Source of the DNA: Halobacteriovorax sp.
GTDB taxonomy: Bacteria; Bdellovibrionota; Bacteriovoracia; Bacteriovoracales; Bacteriovoracaceae
Assembly (NCBI GenBank): GCA_020048985.1
Contig: JAIFLR010000014.1
Span: 1 to 32,193, forward strand
Direction of reading: 5' to 3'
DNA: 32,193 bases
This document shows, piece after piece, positions 22,894 through 31,255 of this stretch (positions are counted from its first letter, which is position 1; every line of letters starts with the position of its first letter). Position numbers and translations under genes: made by a program. A model generated the notes under the pieces. It saw only the letters and a list, made by a program, of their open reading frames with translations, was not told where the DNA came from and ran no database searches.

Positions 22894-23679
22894 ATGAATC
22901 ATCCAGAATTAATCAGGTGCATTGAAGTAATTTCCAGACTTCGCCATCCGACCAAGGGCTGCCCTTGGGATCTGGAGCAAAGTCATGAAAGTCTACTTAA
23001 GTACCTGATCGAAGAATCTTATGAGTTCATTGAGGCCACTGAACTTAAAAATCAAAAGATGATGGAAGAGGAGTTGGGAGATGTTCTCCTTCAAGTGCTC
23101 CTACATTCAACTATCGCCGCTGAAGCAAAAAGTTTCGATCTGGAGTCAGTTGCAAAAAACCTCGCCGACAAAATTGTACGCCGCCATCCTCACGTATTCG
23201 GGGATGAAACTGGAAAATTAAGCAGTGATCAAGTTGTGGCAAACTGGCAGGAAATTAAAAAAATTGAGAAGGGTCCGAAAAAATATTCTATTGATACTAA
23301 ATACCTTCATGCCCCAGCATTGGAAGCCGCTTTCAAAATTGGTCAAAAATCCACTTCCGTCAATTTTGACTGGGAAGACTACTATCAAGTCATGTCCAAA
23401 GTTGAAGAAGAATGGCAGGAAGTAAAAGAAGAACTTCCGCCAGGTGGAAGGCACGATAAAGCGCGGGTAAAAGAAGAAATAGGAGATCTCCTTTTTTCTG
23501 TTGCTCAGCTCGCTCGCCATCTTGATCTCAATCCTGAAGACTGCTTAAGGGATGCTAACCGTAAATTCATTAACCGTTTTCAAAAAGTTGAAGACAAAGT
23601 CAAAGCTCGTGGAAAAACTCTGCAAGAGACTCCCCAGGCCGAACTGGAAAAAATATGGATCGAGGTTAAAAAGTTATGA
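22894..23679 (+). CDS. mazG: Nucleoside triphosphate pyrophosphohydrolase MazG
   Basis: MazG hydrolyses (d)NTPs to monophosphates and pyrophosphate, which cleans damaged nucleotides from the pool. The 261-residue protein has the two-domain full-length form. The first domain has GCPWDLEQSHESL, then EESYEFIEA and EELGDVLLQVLLH, the E-x-x-E-12-28-E-x-x-D metal site. The second has EEWQEVKEE and EEIGDLLFSVAQLARHL. The start at 22894 was chosen because AAGGGG lies six bases upstream and the family N-terminus (LIRCIEVISRLRHP) begins just after. An in-frame ATG at 22822 would add 24 unlike residues and overlap ybeY. The stop overlaps the coaE ATG (ATGA). Confidence 0.93.
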   Translation: MNHPELIRCIEVISRLRHPTKGCPWDLEQSHESLLKYLIEESYEFIEATELKNQKMMEEELGDVLLQVLLHSTIAAEAKSFDLESVAKNLADKIVRRHPHVFGDETGKLSSDQVVANWQEIKKIEKGPKKYSIDTKYLHAPALEAAFKIGQKSTSVNFDWEDYYQVMSKVEEEWQEVKEELPPGGRHDKARVKEEIGDLLFSVAQLARHLDLNPEDCLRDANRKFINRFQKVEDKVKARGKTLQETPQAELEKIWIEVKKL

Positions 23680-24317
23680 AACTGAAAAATGAATTCATTC
23701 ATTTAGTTCCAGATCGCCGACTCTATAAACTTAATATACCAGTAATTGGCCTGACTGGAGGCATAGCCTCTGGAAAGTCTACCGTGAGCCAGATGCTAGC
23801 CGACAAGGGATTGGCAGTTGTAGATGCCGACCGCCTGGTAAAAGAGATCTACGCCCTTCCAGAGACCCTGGCCTTTGTTCAAAAAGAATTCCCTGACGTT
23901 ATTCAAGCTGGTAAAATTCAATTCAACCTTTTGCGCCAGAAAGTTTTTTCAGATACTAAAGTCAAGGCCACTGTTGAAAATTTCATTTATCAACGCCTGC
24001 CCCAGACTTTTCAAAATGCTTTTGAGAAATTTGATCAACCTCAAGTCCTAATTTATGATGTCCCCTTGTTGTTTGAAAGAGACATGAAAGGCTACTTTGA
24101 TTTGACAGTCCTGGTTTATGCTCCTCAGGATCTACAACGAGAGAGATTGATTCAGCGAGATAAGCAAACACCAGAAATGGCCGAATCAATCCTGAATCAA
24201 CAAATGAATATAGAAGAGAAGAAATTAAAAGCTGATTTCGTGATAAATAATTCTAAGAGTGAAGAAGAATTGGCGAAGGAAGTTGAAAATTTCCTCCGCC
24301 AAATTATACAGGCTTAA
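23676..24317 (+). CDS. coaE: Dephospho-CoA kinase CoaE
   Basis: CoaE phosphorylates dephospho-CoA at the ribose 3'-hydroxyl, the last step of coenzyme A synthesis. The 213-residue protein has the P-loop GLTGGIASGKS (25-35), VVDADRLVKEIY, the core motif LIYDVPLLFER, and the lid/RDK segment ERLIQRDKQTP. About 20 extra residues precede the P-loop strand compared with E. coli CoaE, but the ATG is fixed by the ATGA overlap with mazG. The TAA stop overlaps the stop of the convergent gene by three bases inside a TTAA. Confidence 0.94.
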   Translation: MKLKNEFIHLVPDRRLYKLNIPVIGLTGGIASGKSTVSQMLADKGLAVVDADRLVKEIYALPETLAFVQKEFPDVIQAGKIQFNLLRQKVFSDTKVKATVENFIYQRLPQTFQNAFEKFDQPQVLIYDVPLLFERDMKGYFDLTVLVYAPQDLQRERLIQRDKQTPEMAESILNQQMNIEEKKLKADFVINNSKSEEELAKEVENFLRQIIQA

Positions 24318-25876
24318 TTTTGAAAATGGATTTCAATTTCAGTGGGCTCATTAGCAACATCAAATGGATTTCTATAAGTCTTCTTATTAATAATCTGGCA
24401 CTTACCTTTGGCCGGTGACCACTCAGCTCCCAAGAAAAATGTCTGGCTTTCATACTTCACACATTTTAAACCTTTGTCACAGGCATATTCCCACTCGCCA
24501 TTTGAAGTACGCTTGCCTTTTTCATAGACCGGGCAATTCTGCCCCTCAATACCTCTTAGCTGGCATGAACGGTATTTTTCACGGCCACTTTCTTCAGCAC
24601 ATCTTGGAAAGTTTTTAATTTTAACAAGGGAGATAACTTCTTTATTAAACCAATCATAACAATGGTTATCTTGGGCACACTTAGTTTTCGGATGAGAAAA
24701 AGTAAGCCCTGCCACCATGTTCTTCATCATAATATTTAAAGAACTTGAAATAGTCATTGTGTTGTTTAAACGAGCATTCAAAAAGTCTCTGTGACAAAGT
24801 TCTGATAAGTATTTTATAGTCATACTTTTATTGGCCACATACTCAGGTAGAGCAATCCTTCTTGAAGCAAGGTTTACTGTATTTACATATTTCTTCGTAA
24901 CGGTAACATCCCCACCAAGTCCCATGAACTTAAAGCCCCCAGCACCAGTGTAGTCTGTTCCAAAGTCAAGTTGAGCGTCACAAGTAAAAGAAACGTATCT
25001 TTTGACCATTTTCCCATTCTGTACAACAACTTTGCCCGCTCTATCTCTCTTCCATAAATCAAAATTCCCATCATTCATCAAAACAGGGTTCAGACCTTCT
25101 GCCATGATTACAGCATTAGTCGTATACTCTCTGTTGAAGCTAATCATTGGTCCCGCTTCAACAGAAACACCAAGAAACTCAAACTTTAATTGAAGAGAAA
25201 TCTTAGAATCAGTCTTCGTAATTTCGGCTGTCTTAATGGTCTGGTTACTAGTAGAAACCCATCGGCTACTTTCACGGTCAGAAACTAAAGTTTCCATGAG
25301 CTCAGCTTTCGTAGAATATTCTTTGCGTTCAGAATCCTTAGAAGTATTCGCTTTAGGATTAATCGGATCTGCACCAATAGGAGCCTCTTCTTTATTCAGG
25401 AATTCAACTCTGTTCACAACCTCTTTTTGCATGACAACTTCAACGCTGGAAAGATCAACTTCTTCACTCACTCCACCAGCTTCAACTGAATCCAAAGTTT
25501 GAATGGCGAGTTCTAAAAGTTCATTCTTAAGTTCAGGCGAGGCAAGTTCAAGATCTTTTTCGATATTCGCTCTAATTTCCTCTCGCGCAACTTCTGCATC
25601 CTTATGTTCTGCCAAAGCAGCTTTATAAGCCGAGTGAATCTGCGAGCGTATTTTATCTGCTAATAAGTTCGTTTCGTTTTTAGCTCGAGCATTAATCGAT
25701 AGACCCTGCTCCTCGTAACTTAGCTCTCTTTGGTAAGCTTCGAAGGCCAGCGTTGGAGCATTGGTTTGAAGCTTCATTAAAGCTCCTACCCGCATTTGTT
25801 TTTGCTTAAAGCTCACACCAGCAAAACCAGAGGTAGAAATGAGTGCCGCTAAAATAACCCAACGTGAATGAAGCAT
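24314..25876 (-). CDS. Exported cysteine-rich protein of unknown function
   Basis: I do not recognise this 520-residue protein. It has a Sec signal peptide (MLHSRWVILAALISTSGFAG, cleavage near GFA). Residues about 40-170 are acidic and helical (KNELLELAIQTLDSVEAGG). Residues about 215-350 are beta-rich, with Gly-rich strands (FDFGTDY-like, GAGGFKFMGLGGDVTVTKKY). A C-terminal part (about 290-500) holds ten cysteines, including CAQDNHC and CDKGLKC, probably disulfide bonded in the periplasm or outside the cell. The start has AAGGGG five bases before the ATG. The gene stands alone: its own promoter region is upstream and it converges on coaE downstream without a visible terminator. Confidence 0.85.
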   Translation of the reverse strand: MLHSRWVILAALISTSGFAGVSFKQKQMRVGALMKLQTNAPTLAFEAYQRELSYEEQGLSINARAKNETNLLADKIRSQIHSAYKAALAEHKDAEVAREEIRANIEKDLELASPELKNELLELAIQTLDSVEAGGVSEEVDLSSVEVVMQKEVVNRVEFLNKEEAPIGADPINPKANTSKDSERKEYSTKAELMETLVSDRESSRWVSTSNQTIKTAEITKTDSKISLQLKFEFLGVSVEAGPMISFNREYTTNAVIMAEGLNPVLMNDGNFDLWKRDRAGKVVVQNGKMVKRYVSFTCDAQLDFGTDYTGAGGFKFMGLGGDVTVTKKYVNTVNLASRRIALPEYVANKSMTIKYLSELCHRDFLNARLNNTMTISSSLNIMMKNMVAGLTFSHPKTKCAQDNHCYDWFNKEVISLVKIKNFPRCAEESGREKYRSCQLRGIEGQNCPVYEKGKRTSNGEWEYACDKGLKCVKYESQTFFLGAEWSPAKGKCQIINKKTYRNPFDVANEPTEIEIHFQN

Positions 25877-25883
25877 AGAATCC

Positions 25884-25932
25884 CCTTAATTGAACCTTTG
25901 GTAATTCTATAGAAATTTGTTATAGGTAGTGT
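25884..25932 (-). promoter_or_regulatory. Candidate promoter of the cysteine-rich exported protein gene
   Basis: On the minus strand CTTACA (a 4/6 match to the -35 box) is followed 18 bases later by TATAGAAT, which offers TATAGA or TAGAAT as -10. A perfect 10-bp palindrome, TTCTATAGAA, overlaps the -10 and could be an operator. The ribosome-binding site AAGGGG and ATG follow about 25 bases downstream. Assigned by eye only. Confidence 0.35.
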
Positions 25933-25960
25933 AAGGAGTGCAGAGATTACCGGGTGGTGT

Positions 25961-26791
25961 CTAATTTATAGACAGGTCAGTTTCTACAGACATTTCGACA
26001 AATTGTCGGGTCCATGGATCAATAAAATTCAGGGATTTGGCCAGCAACTTAAGGCCTTCTCTATTCTTATTTCCCTTTCCGTATTTTGGATCCCCCATCA
26101 CAGGGTATCCGATAATATCCAAATGACGGCGAATTTGGTGAAGCCTTCCTGTATCTATTTTAATTAAGAGAAGGCTACATCCTTTACCATTGGCCAGGAC
26201 TTCAAAATGGGTAATGGCTTCTTTGCCATCAAGCGAGTCAGTAATGGTCTGCCTGTGCCCTCTTTCCATCTCTCCTTTAACAATTGCTTGATAGGTTTTA
26301 GTGATCTTATTCCTCTGGAAGAGGTCACTCAGCTTGCCGGCCCCTTCGGAGCTGTAACCTATTATCATCAGGCCTTCTGTTTCCCGGTCCAGCCTGTGAA
26401 CTAAATAGGCTTCTTTCTTTTTTTCTATTTCTACAAATCTCAGAAGAGAAGTGTGATCTGAAACTTGTGTTCCCTGAGGTAACACTCCTGCCTGCTTCAG
26501 CCAAATTCCATAATGGGGAGTCTCATAAAGACACTTGGCCTCAGTTAATTCGGGGAAAGAAAGAACACGTGGATCGTAATAGAGAGTGACCTTGTCTTCG
26601 GGCGCAACCAGCACATCAGTTGAACGCTGGCGCAAGATCTTGCCTTTTCCCGCCTTCTGAAACCAGACGGCCCCCTTGGCAGCCGCATCCGACAGGACCT
26701 CAAGGCTTAAGGAAGTTGATTTTTGAAGTACTTCACCAAGTTTGGTTTTCGTCGTGAAGTACTTTGAGACGTTAATATTGTATGTTCTCAT
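25961..26791 (-). CDS. RluA-family RNA pseudouridine synthase
   Basis: The 276-residue protein has the RluA catalytic motif HRLDRETEG with catalytic Asp135, followed by KTYQAIVKG, then LLLIKIDTGRLHQIRRHLDIIGYPVMGDPKYG, the segment typical of RluA/RluC/RluD enzymes. Residues about 1-75 resemble a degenerate S4 RNA-binding domain (KLGEVLQKSTSLSLEVLS, then APEDKVTLYY). The enzyme isomerises specific uridines in rRNA or tRNA; which ones cannot be read from the sequence, so no symbol is given. Its ATG overlaps the stop of the upstream membrane protein by one base (TAATG), giving a coupled two-gene unit of apparently unrelated functions. Confidence 0.9.
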   Translation of the reverse strand: MRTYNINVSKYFTTKTKLGEVLQKSTSLSLEVLSDAAAKGAVWFQKAGKGKILRQRSTDVLVAPEDKVTLYYDPRVLSFPELTEAKCLYETPHYGIWLKQAGVLPQGTQVSDHTSLLRFVEIEKKKEAYLVHRLDRETEGLMIIGYSSEGAGKLSDLFQRNKITKTYQAIVKGEMERGHRQTITDSLDGKEAITHFEVLANGKGCSLLLIKIDTGRLHQIRRHLDIIGYPVMGDPKYGKGNKNREGLKLLAKSLNFIDPWTRQFVEMSVETDLSIN

Positions 26792-29079
26792 TAAGATAGA
26801 AAGTTTTCACCTTCAGGGGCCATTCGATTTGAAACGACTGGTCTCATGTCTTTCTTCATGAGTCCGTGAAGATTCTGGAATTGGTCTAAAATCTTACCTT
26901 CTTCGATATTCAAAATCTTTTGAATTTCAAGGATCGCTTCTCTCAACTCATGATCTTTCTGGGACGTTTGGAAAGAGAAAGTTGTCTGCTCAATTGTTTG
27001 TTTTTCATGAATCATATTCAATTTAGACAAAAGTACATCTAACTGAGAGAGCTTTTTATCCAAGGTTGCCACGTTAAAATCAAGACGGGCCAGTTCATCT
27101 TTATATCTTGTTGCCAATTTCTGCTGACTCTCGTCCATAGGAGGAATTTGAGACATGAGAAGGTTATTAAGAGAAATAAGTTTAGCTTTCACTTCCATTA
27201 ATTCGAATTTAAGTTTTTTATAATCAGTTTTTACGGAGTCAAGCTGTCCTAAAATATCCATAGATTCCTTGCTCTTTTTAATAGCTTCAACCGAGACTTG
27301 GTGTAAACGGTAAGCTTCGTTTTTAAAATCATCACTCTGCTGCATAATCGTTTTATTGATCTGAAGCAGACCTTCACTTTTTTCTAGAGCTGTAATAAAT
27401 GAGTCACGCAATTCATGAACGGTCTTAATTTCTTCTTTTATGATGGCGCGTTTTTCTTCTTCGGTATCTTTAAAATCTTGAATCGTTAAATGCTTTGAAT
27501 GATTGTCTTTTTCCAATGCATGAATAGTATGAAGAGACTCTGATTTTTCATTGGAGACGCGGTCAAAGATATTCACCATTTCCGAATAGAGATCATTTAT
27601 GTCGTGGTTTTTAAAGTCTCTCTCAAGCATTCTCAACTCATCTTCATCTAAGCGGTTTTCGTTCCAAAGAGTAAGAAAGCGGTTGATGGATACTTTTGTC
27701 AAAGCAATCTGTTCATTAATAGCTTCCTTGGCCGAAATTAATGGATAGAAGAAAACCATCACTCGCCCTTCGCGGTTTGCACTGATCGGAGTCACATACA
27801 TTTCGTAAGGTTGAGCAGGAGTTAATTCGTCCTGTTTAACTTTAACCGGGTAGATTCCAGCAATTTTATTTACCATCGCTTCATAAATAGGATCATTTTC
27901 AAGATTCAGATAATCTCTAACATAATCCCAATTAAAGGCATCGCTGCGAACTTCTTCTTCACTTAGGTAGAGTTGATCCAAAAACAGATTATTGTGCCAG
28001 GTAAGCTTAAAGTTATAATCAATCATGCAACCAGCAAAAGGCAGACCTTCATGCAAAAGAGTTCCAAGATTTAGTTTAATTTTTAATTCATCCAGAAGGC
28101 GAACAATGTCTTCTCTGGTCGAATCTGAATAGTGATCTACCATAAAGCGCTGATCACCCAGAATCCCTTTTTCGATAACATTCTTAACTTCAGCTTCAAC
28201 TTGAATTTCCATCTTATTGCGCTGCCAGCGAAAGAGATAGGCCAGACCCATCCATGCAACAACTAAAAAGGCGATCAGACTAGAGAGCATGATAATCAAT
28301 TGATTTTGTTTTTGTGAGCGCATCCCTTTCAGGTTAAGGGCCTTCTTTTCTACATCAATGAGCCACTGAGCAAGAGCGATCTGGGCCTGATTAATGTGCG
28401 CCTTAAGATTTCTAGACTGTGAGTTAAGATTTGATAAGAGATTCAGCTCATATTTCATCGATTCAAAACGGTTATTAAGAGAAGCTTTTTCACCATCGGT
28501 CAATGAAGAATTGGCAATCAGCTTTGCCAGGCGGTTCAAATCAGTCTGGATGTAGCTTACCTGGATAGAGCCTCCAACATTTTTAGAAGTCAGGGCTTCA
28601 AGACGCTCCTGCATCTTTTCAGTGATCACCATAACATTTTTATATTTCTGAGAAGCTGCAACATCATTAAGAGCATTTACTTTTTGCTTAAGCACCTTAA
28701 GAGCGTCAGTGGGATTACTCATCCCAGAGTTTTGATTAATGAGCTTATTAAATGTTCTGATATTTAGACCCAAATCAGTACTAACTTTGAGTTCTACTAA
28801 CTCTTCTGTTTCAACAATCTTCTGAGTCAGTTCACGCATCTTATCGTGGGCCTTATCAGCTTCTGCCCAAGAAAGGTATTTTCCAACCTTATCAAAGGTA
28901 TTGTCTTGCTTCAGATGCTGAATCAACAAATTGATTTTAGTTGTTTGCTCTTCTTCGGTACTCTGGAGGTGATTTATTCTGTATGCATAAAGCGTAGAAC
29001 CAACACACGCAAGTATGGCAATAATGAAGATTCCGTGGGTCGCCCACTGACCTTGATTAAAAGTTTTCTTCCAGTCCAT
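26791..29079 (-). CDS. Membrane-anchored sensor-like protein with PAS-like and long coiled-coil regions
   Basis: The 762-residue protein has two membrane helices (about 16-34 and 260-282) flanking a mostly helical periplasmic domain (about 36-255). This is the layout of chemoreceptors and sensor kinases. After TM2 comes a linker helix, then a PAS-like domain (about 340-450: AGCMIDYNFKLTWHNNLFL, ending in GRVMVFFYPLIS), then about 300 residues of heptad-rich coiled coil (about 455-745). I see no histidine-kinase H-box, GGDEF, EAL or MCP signalling hairpin, so the output is unknown; the coiled coil may recruit a partner. The ribosome-binding site AAAGG lies seven bases before the ATG. It is co-transcribed with the pseudouridine synthase and divergent from the PLD gene. 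Confidence 0.8.
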   Translation of the reverse strand: MDWKKTFNQGQWATHGIFIIAILACVGSTLYAYRINHLQSTEEEQTTKINLLIQHLKQDNTFDKVGKYLSWAEADKAHDKMRELTQKIVETEELVELKVSTDLGLNIRTFNKLINQNSGMSNPTDALKVLKQKVNALNDVAASQKYKNVMVITEKMQERLEALTSKNVGGSIQVSYIQTDLNRLAKLIANSSLTDGEKASLNNRFESMKYELNLLSNLNSQSRNLKAHINQAQIALAQWLIDVEKKALNLKGMRSQKQNQLIIMLSSLIAFLVVAWMGLAYLFRWQRNKMEIQVEAEVKNVIEKGILGDQRFMVDHYSDSTREDIVRLLDELKIKLNLGTLLHEGLPFAGCMIDYNFKLTWHNNLFLDQLYLSEEEVRSDAFNWDYVRDYLNLENDPIYEAMVNKIAGIYPVKVKQDELTPAQPYEMYVTPISANREGRVMVFFYPLISAKEAINEQIALTKVSINRFLTLWNENRLDEDELRMLERDFKNHDINDLYSEMVNIFDRVSNEKSESLHTIHALEKDNHSKHLTIQDFKDTEEEKRAIIKEEIKTVHELRDSFITALEKSEGLLQINKTIMQQSDDFKNEAYRLHQVSVEAIKKSKESMDILGQLDSVKTDYKKLKFELMEVKAKLISLNNLLMSQIPPMDESQQKLATRYKDELARLDFNVATLDKKLSQLDVLLSKLNMIHEKQTIEQTTFSFQTSQKDHELREAILEIQKILNIEEGKILDQFQNLHGLMKKDMRPVVSNRMAPEGENFLS

Positions 29080-29285
29080 GATGAAGCCTTTCTTAAGTGA
29101 TTTTCAATACTTAATTTTCTGACAAAATGAAACGGATTGGGAAGAGATTATTTAAGATCATCTCGTAGGGGCAATTAGTGAAAGTGGCTACTTTTTAGAC
29201 AACCGCCACGCCACTGGCAACTAATCCCACCCCTCTCATGCCTAGGACCCAGCTTTTCTGGCATCCGGTTTGCTTACTAAGGCCT
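29080..29285. promoter_or_regulatory. Divergent intergenic region with a 52-bp imperfect inverted repeat
   Basis: This region lies between the sensor-like gene (-) and the PLD gene (+). The arms ATTAGT-gaa-AGTGGC (29174-29188) and GCCACT-ggca-ACTAAT (29210-29225) pair as two perfect 6-bp blocks separated by small bulges, around a 21-base loop. GCCAC occurs twice in the right half (29205 and 29210), so the inner block can slip. It could be a regulator site or a structured leader of the PLD mRNA. I found no convincing -35/-10 pair by eye. Confidence 0.4.
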
Positions 29286-31208
29286 ATGATCAATTCCTTT
29301 ATCCTTCTAGCTCTTCTTTTGGGAATACTCCCGGCCTATGCTCAGGAAGAAGTGGCCGTGGATGAGATTGATCTCGCGGATGGATTGAGCCTGACTGAGG
29401 AGAACCCGCTTACTCCTTACGCTTTAAAGAAAAATGGAAAATTTAAAAATCAATTCAAGGTTCCGTTTGCCGTTTTAGCTCAATATTTTAAATTCGCTGG
29501 ACAGGGATTCATCCTCGAAAACGAAAACATGGGGCCTATTCTTGATCTGAATATGGATGTCGTGACCACAAAAACTGTGGACGACATCGAGTTCTATGTA
29601 AATTTAAAACGAAAAAAGGCTTATCCAAGCATCATTCTTAATCCTCACTCGGTTTCAAAATTATTTGTACTTGATCCGAAGGTTTATAACCTCTTTGCGA
29701 ACGCTCCTGACTTTTTAACCGCAAAACAAAAAGTCTATAGTGCCAAAGGCTTTAATGCAAAAGAGGTTCGGTATGAACACAACATGGTTCACATAGAAGA
29801 CTGGATGTCTCTAAATCATCCACCAGTTTTGGATCTCGGTGAAGATCTCACAGTTTGGGATCAAACCTATACTCCAATCGATTATGCTCAAGAAGAATCG
29901 GTATTTTATTCAGAAGATTTCCAAAAGAAGATTGATGAAATTTCCAAAACAGAACTCACTTTTGGAAACAAAATTGAACTTTTGGATAACGGGAACTCAT
30001 ATGATCGGAAAATCCTAGAAGTTGGTAAGGCAAAATCCTCAGTCCTTATGGCAGTGATGTCATTTTTCTGCGACGAATCTTCGAGAATTCTGGAAGACAA
30101 ACTTATTGAAAAGGCCAAAGAAGGAATAGACGTCAAACTTATGGTGGAAAAGGTTTGGACAAAACTCGCTATGAAAAAGTGTCTTAATCGCATGATTAAA
30201 GGCGGAATCGATGTTGTGCTAGCAGATGACCTTTTGAAAAAAGGAGAGAAGCAGGCCCTCTTTCACGATAAGTTTATGGTGATCGATAACCAGAAAGTGA
30301 TTATGGGTGGTGCTAACATTATGGCGAGCGATAATATTTCGACTGGGATCAACCACATGAACCGCGATAATGACGTGTATGTGGAGGGTCCTGTTGCCTC
30401 AGACGCGACCCTAAGTTTTGTCGAGTTGTGGAAAAAATTTGCTAAAAATCGCAACAAAGATATTTCAATTTATGAAGTCCAGGCCTTGGCCCAAAAGAAG
30501 AAAGAGACTGAACAAAATATCAGAGGGGCCCAGGTATATAATCAAAAGCTCAGTGACAAATCCGAACGAAGCAATGGTGCCTGCCGTTTTATGAATCAAA
30601 GTCCATCAACGGATAAAAACAAACTCTCAAAAGTATTCATTGAATTCATAGAAAATGCAAAGTCGCGTATGAGTATGACGAATGGTAATACTTTTTATTT
30701 TGATTTACCGGAACACAAAGAAAAAGAGCGCGCCCGAGATACCTGGAACAAGCGACTCTATCGAAGTATTTTCAACTCGGCAGAGCGCGGAATTAAACTC
30801 GATATCATCGGAAACGGAATCGACGGTGGCTATGGAGAGGCGTCCAACACCTTTAAACGCATATATCTTAAAAATCGTTATAGAGTAAATCCGATCCCGA
30901 GAACAATTTCGTCTTTTCTGGGTAATTTGATGGATAAAATGGCAGCTAAAGCGAACCAGCCTTATCTTGAGGAGCTCGCGAAGAAAAAGAATATCCGTGC
31001 ATGGACTCATTTTCAATATATGCATTCAAAGAAGATGCAGTTTGATCGTATTGTAAGTGTTGTGTCCAGTTATAACCTGGACGAATGGTCTGCAGATAAA
31101 TCCCATGAGTCTGCTATCGTCTGTATGGATGATAATTTAAATAAACAGCTAGAGAGAAGCTTTCTTCAGGATATTGTGAACTCTCAGCCTGCGGCCATCA
31201 CCAAATAA
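29286..31208 (+). CDS. Exported phospholipase D-like (HKD) protein
   Basis: Counted from ATG 29286 (640 residues), the protein starts with a clean signal peptide (MINSFILLALLLGILPAYAQ, cleavage after AYA). TAAGG lies four to five bases upstream. An in-frame ATG at 29238 lacks a ribosome-binding site and would put 16 extra residues before the signal. Two PLD half-sites are present: H327-x-K329-x4-D334 in FHDKFMVIDN followed by GGAN, and H580-x-K582-x4-D587 in MHSKKMQFDR followed by SSYN. The second half-site lacks the usual Gly before Ser. An N-terminal domain of about 230 residues (20-250) precedes the PLD fold and is not recognised. PLD-type enzymes cleave phosphodiester bonds, or transfer phosphatidyl groups as cardiolipin synthases do. 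Secretion suggests action on periplasmic or prey lipids or nucleic acid; substrate unknown. Confidence 0.88.
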   Translation: MINSFILLALLLGILPAYAQEEVAVDEIDLADGLSLTEENPLTPYALKKNGKFKNQFKVPFAVLAQYFKFAGQGFILENENMGPILDLNMDVVTTKTVDDIEFYVNLKRKKAYPSIILNPHSVSKLFVLDPKVYNLFANAPDFLTAKQKVYSAKGFNAKEVRYEHNMVHIEDWMSLNHPPVLDLGEDLTVWDQTYTPIDYAQEESVFYSEDFQKKIDEISKTELTFGNKIELLDNGNSYDRKILEVGKAKSSVLMAVMSFFCDESSRILEDKLIEKAKEGIDVKLMVEKVWTKLAMKKCLNRMIKGGIDVVLADDLLKKGEKQALFHDKFMVIDNQKVIMGGANIMASDNISTGINHMNRDNDVYVEGPVASDATLSFVELWKKFAKNRNKDISIYEVQALAQKKKETEQNIRGAQVYNQKLSDKSERSNGACRFMNQSPSTDKNKLSKVFIEFIENAKSRMSMTNGNTFYFDLPEHKEKERARDTWNKRLYRSIFNSAERGIKLDIIGNGIDGGYGEASNTFKRIYLKNRYRVNPIPRTISSFLGNLMDKMAAKANQPYLEELAKKKNIRAWTHFQYMHSKKMQFDRIVSVVSSYNLDEWSADKSHESAIVCMDDNLNKQLERSFLQDIVNSQPAAITK

Positions 31209-31250
31209 AAAAAGCCCTCTTTCGAGGGCTTTAAATAATCATTTTTTTTT
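31208..31250. terminator. Bidirectional terminator between the PLD gene and fliA
   Basis: AAAGCCCTC (31211-31219) and GAGGGCTTT (31224-31232) form a perfect 9-bp stem with a 4-base loop, TTTC. On the minus strand the stem runs straight into a T-run, an ideal terminator for fliA. On the plus strand a T-run follows about ten bases after the stem. It directly follows the TAA of the PLD gene and lies 24 bp from the fliA stop. Confidence 0.93.
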
Positions 31251-31255
31251 TAATT

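Noticed and set aside
26791-29079. Calling the sensor-like protein a methyl-accepting chemotaxis protein
   Set aside because: The two-helix membrane topology fits, but the conserved MCP hairpin tip is absent from the coiled-coil region.
29130-29160. A sigma-28-like promoter (TAAA, 14-15 nt, CCG) for the sensor-like gene on the minus strand
   Set aside because: The downstream half (TCCGTTTC) matches the GCCGATAA consensus at only about four of eight positions, so it is too weak to claim despite fliA being close by.
29238-29285. An upstream in-frame start for the PLD-like gene
   Set aside because: It has no ribosome-binding site and would place 16 residues before a complete signal peptide that begins at ATG 29286.
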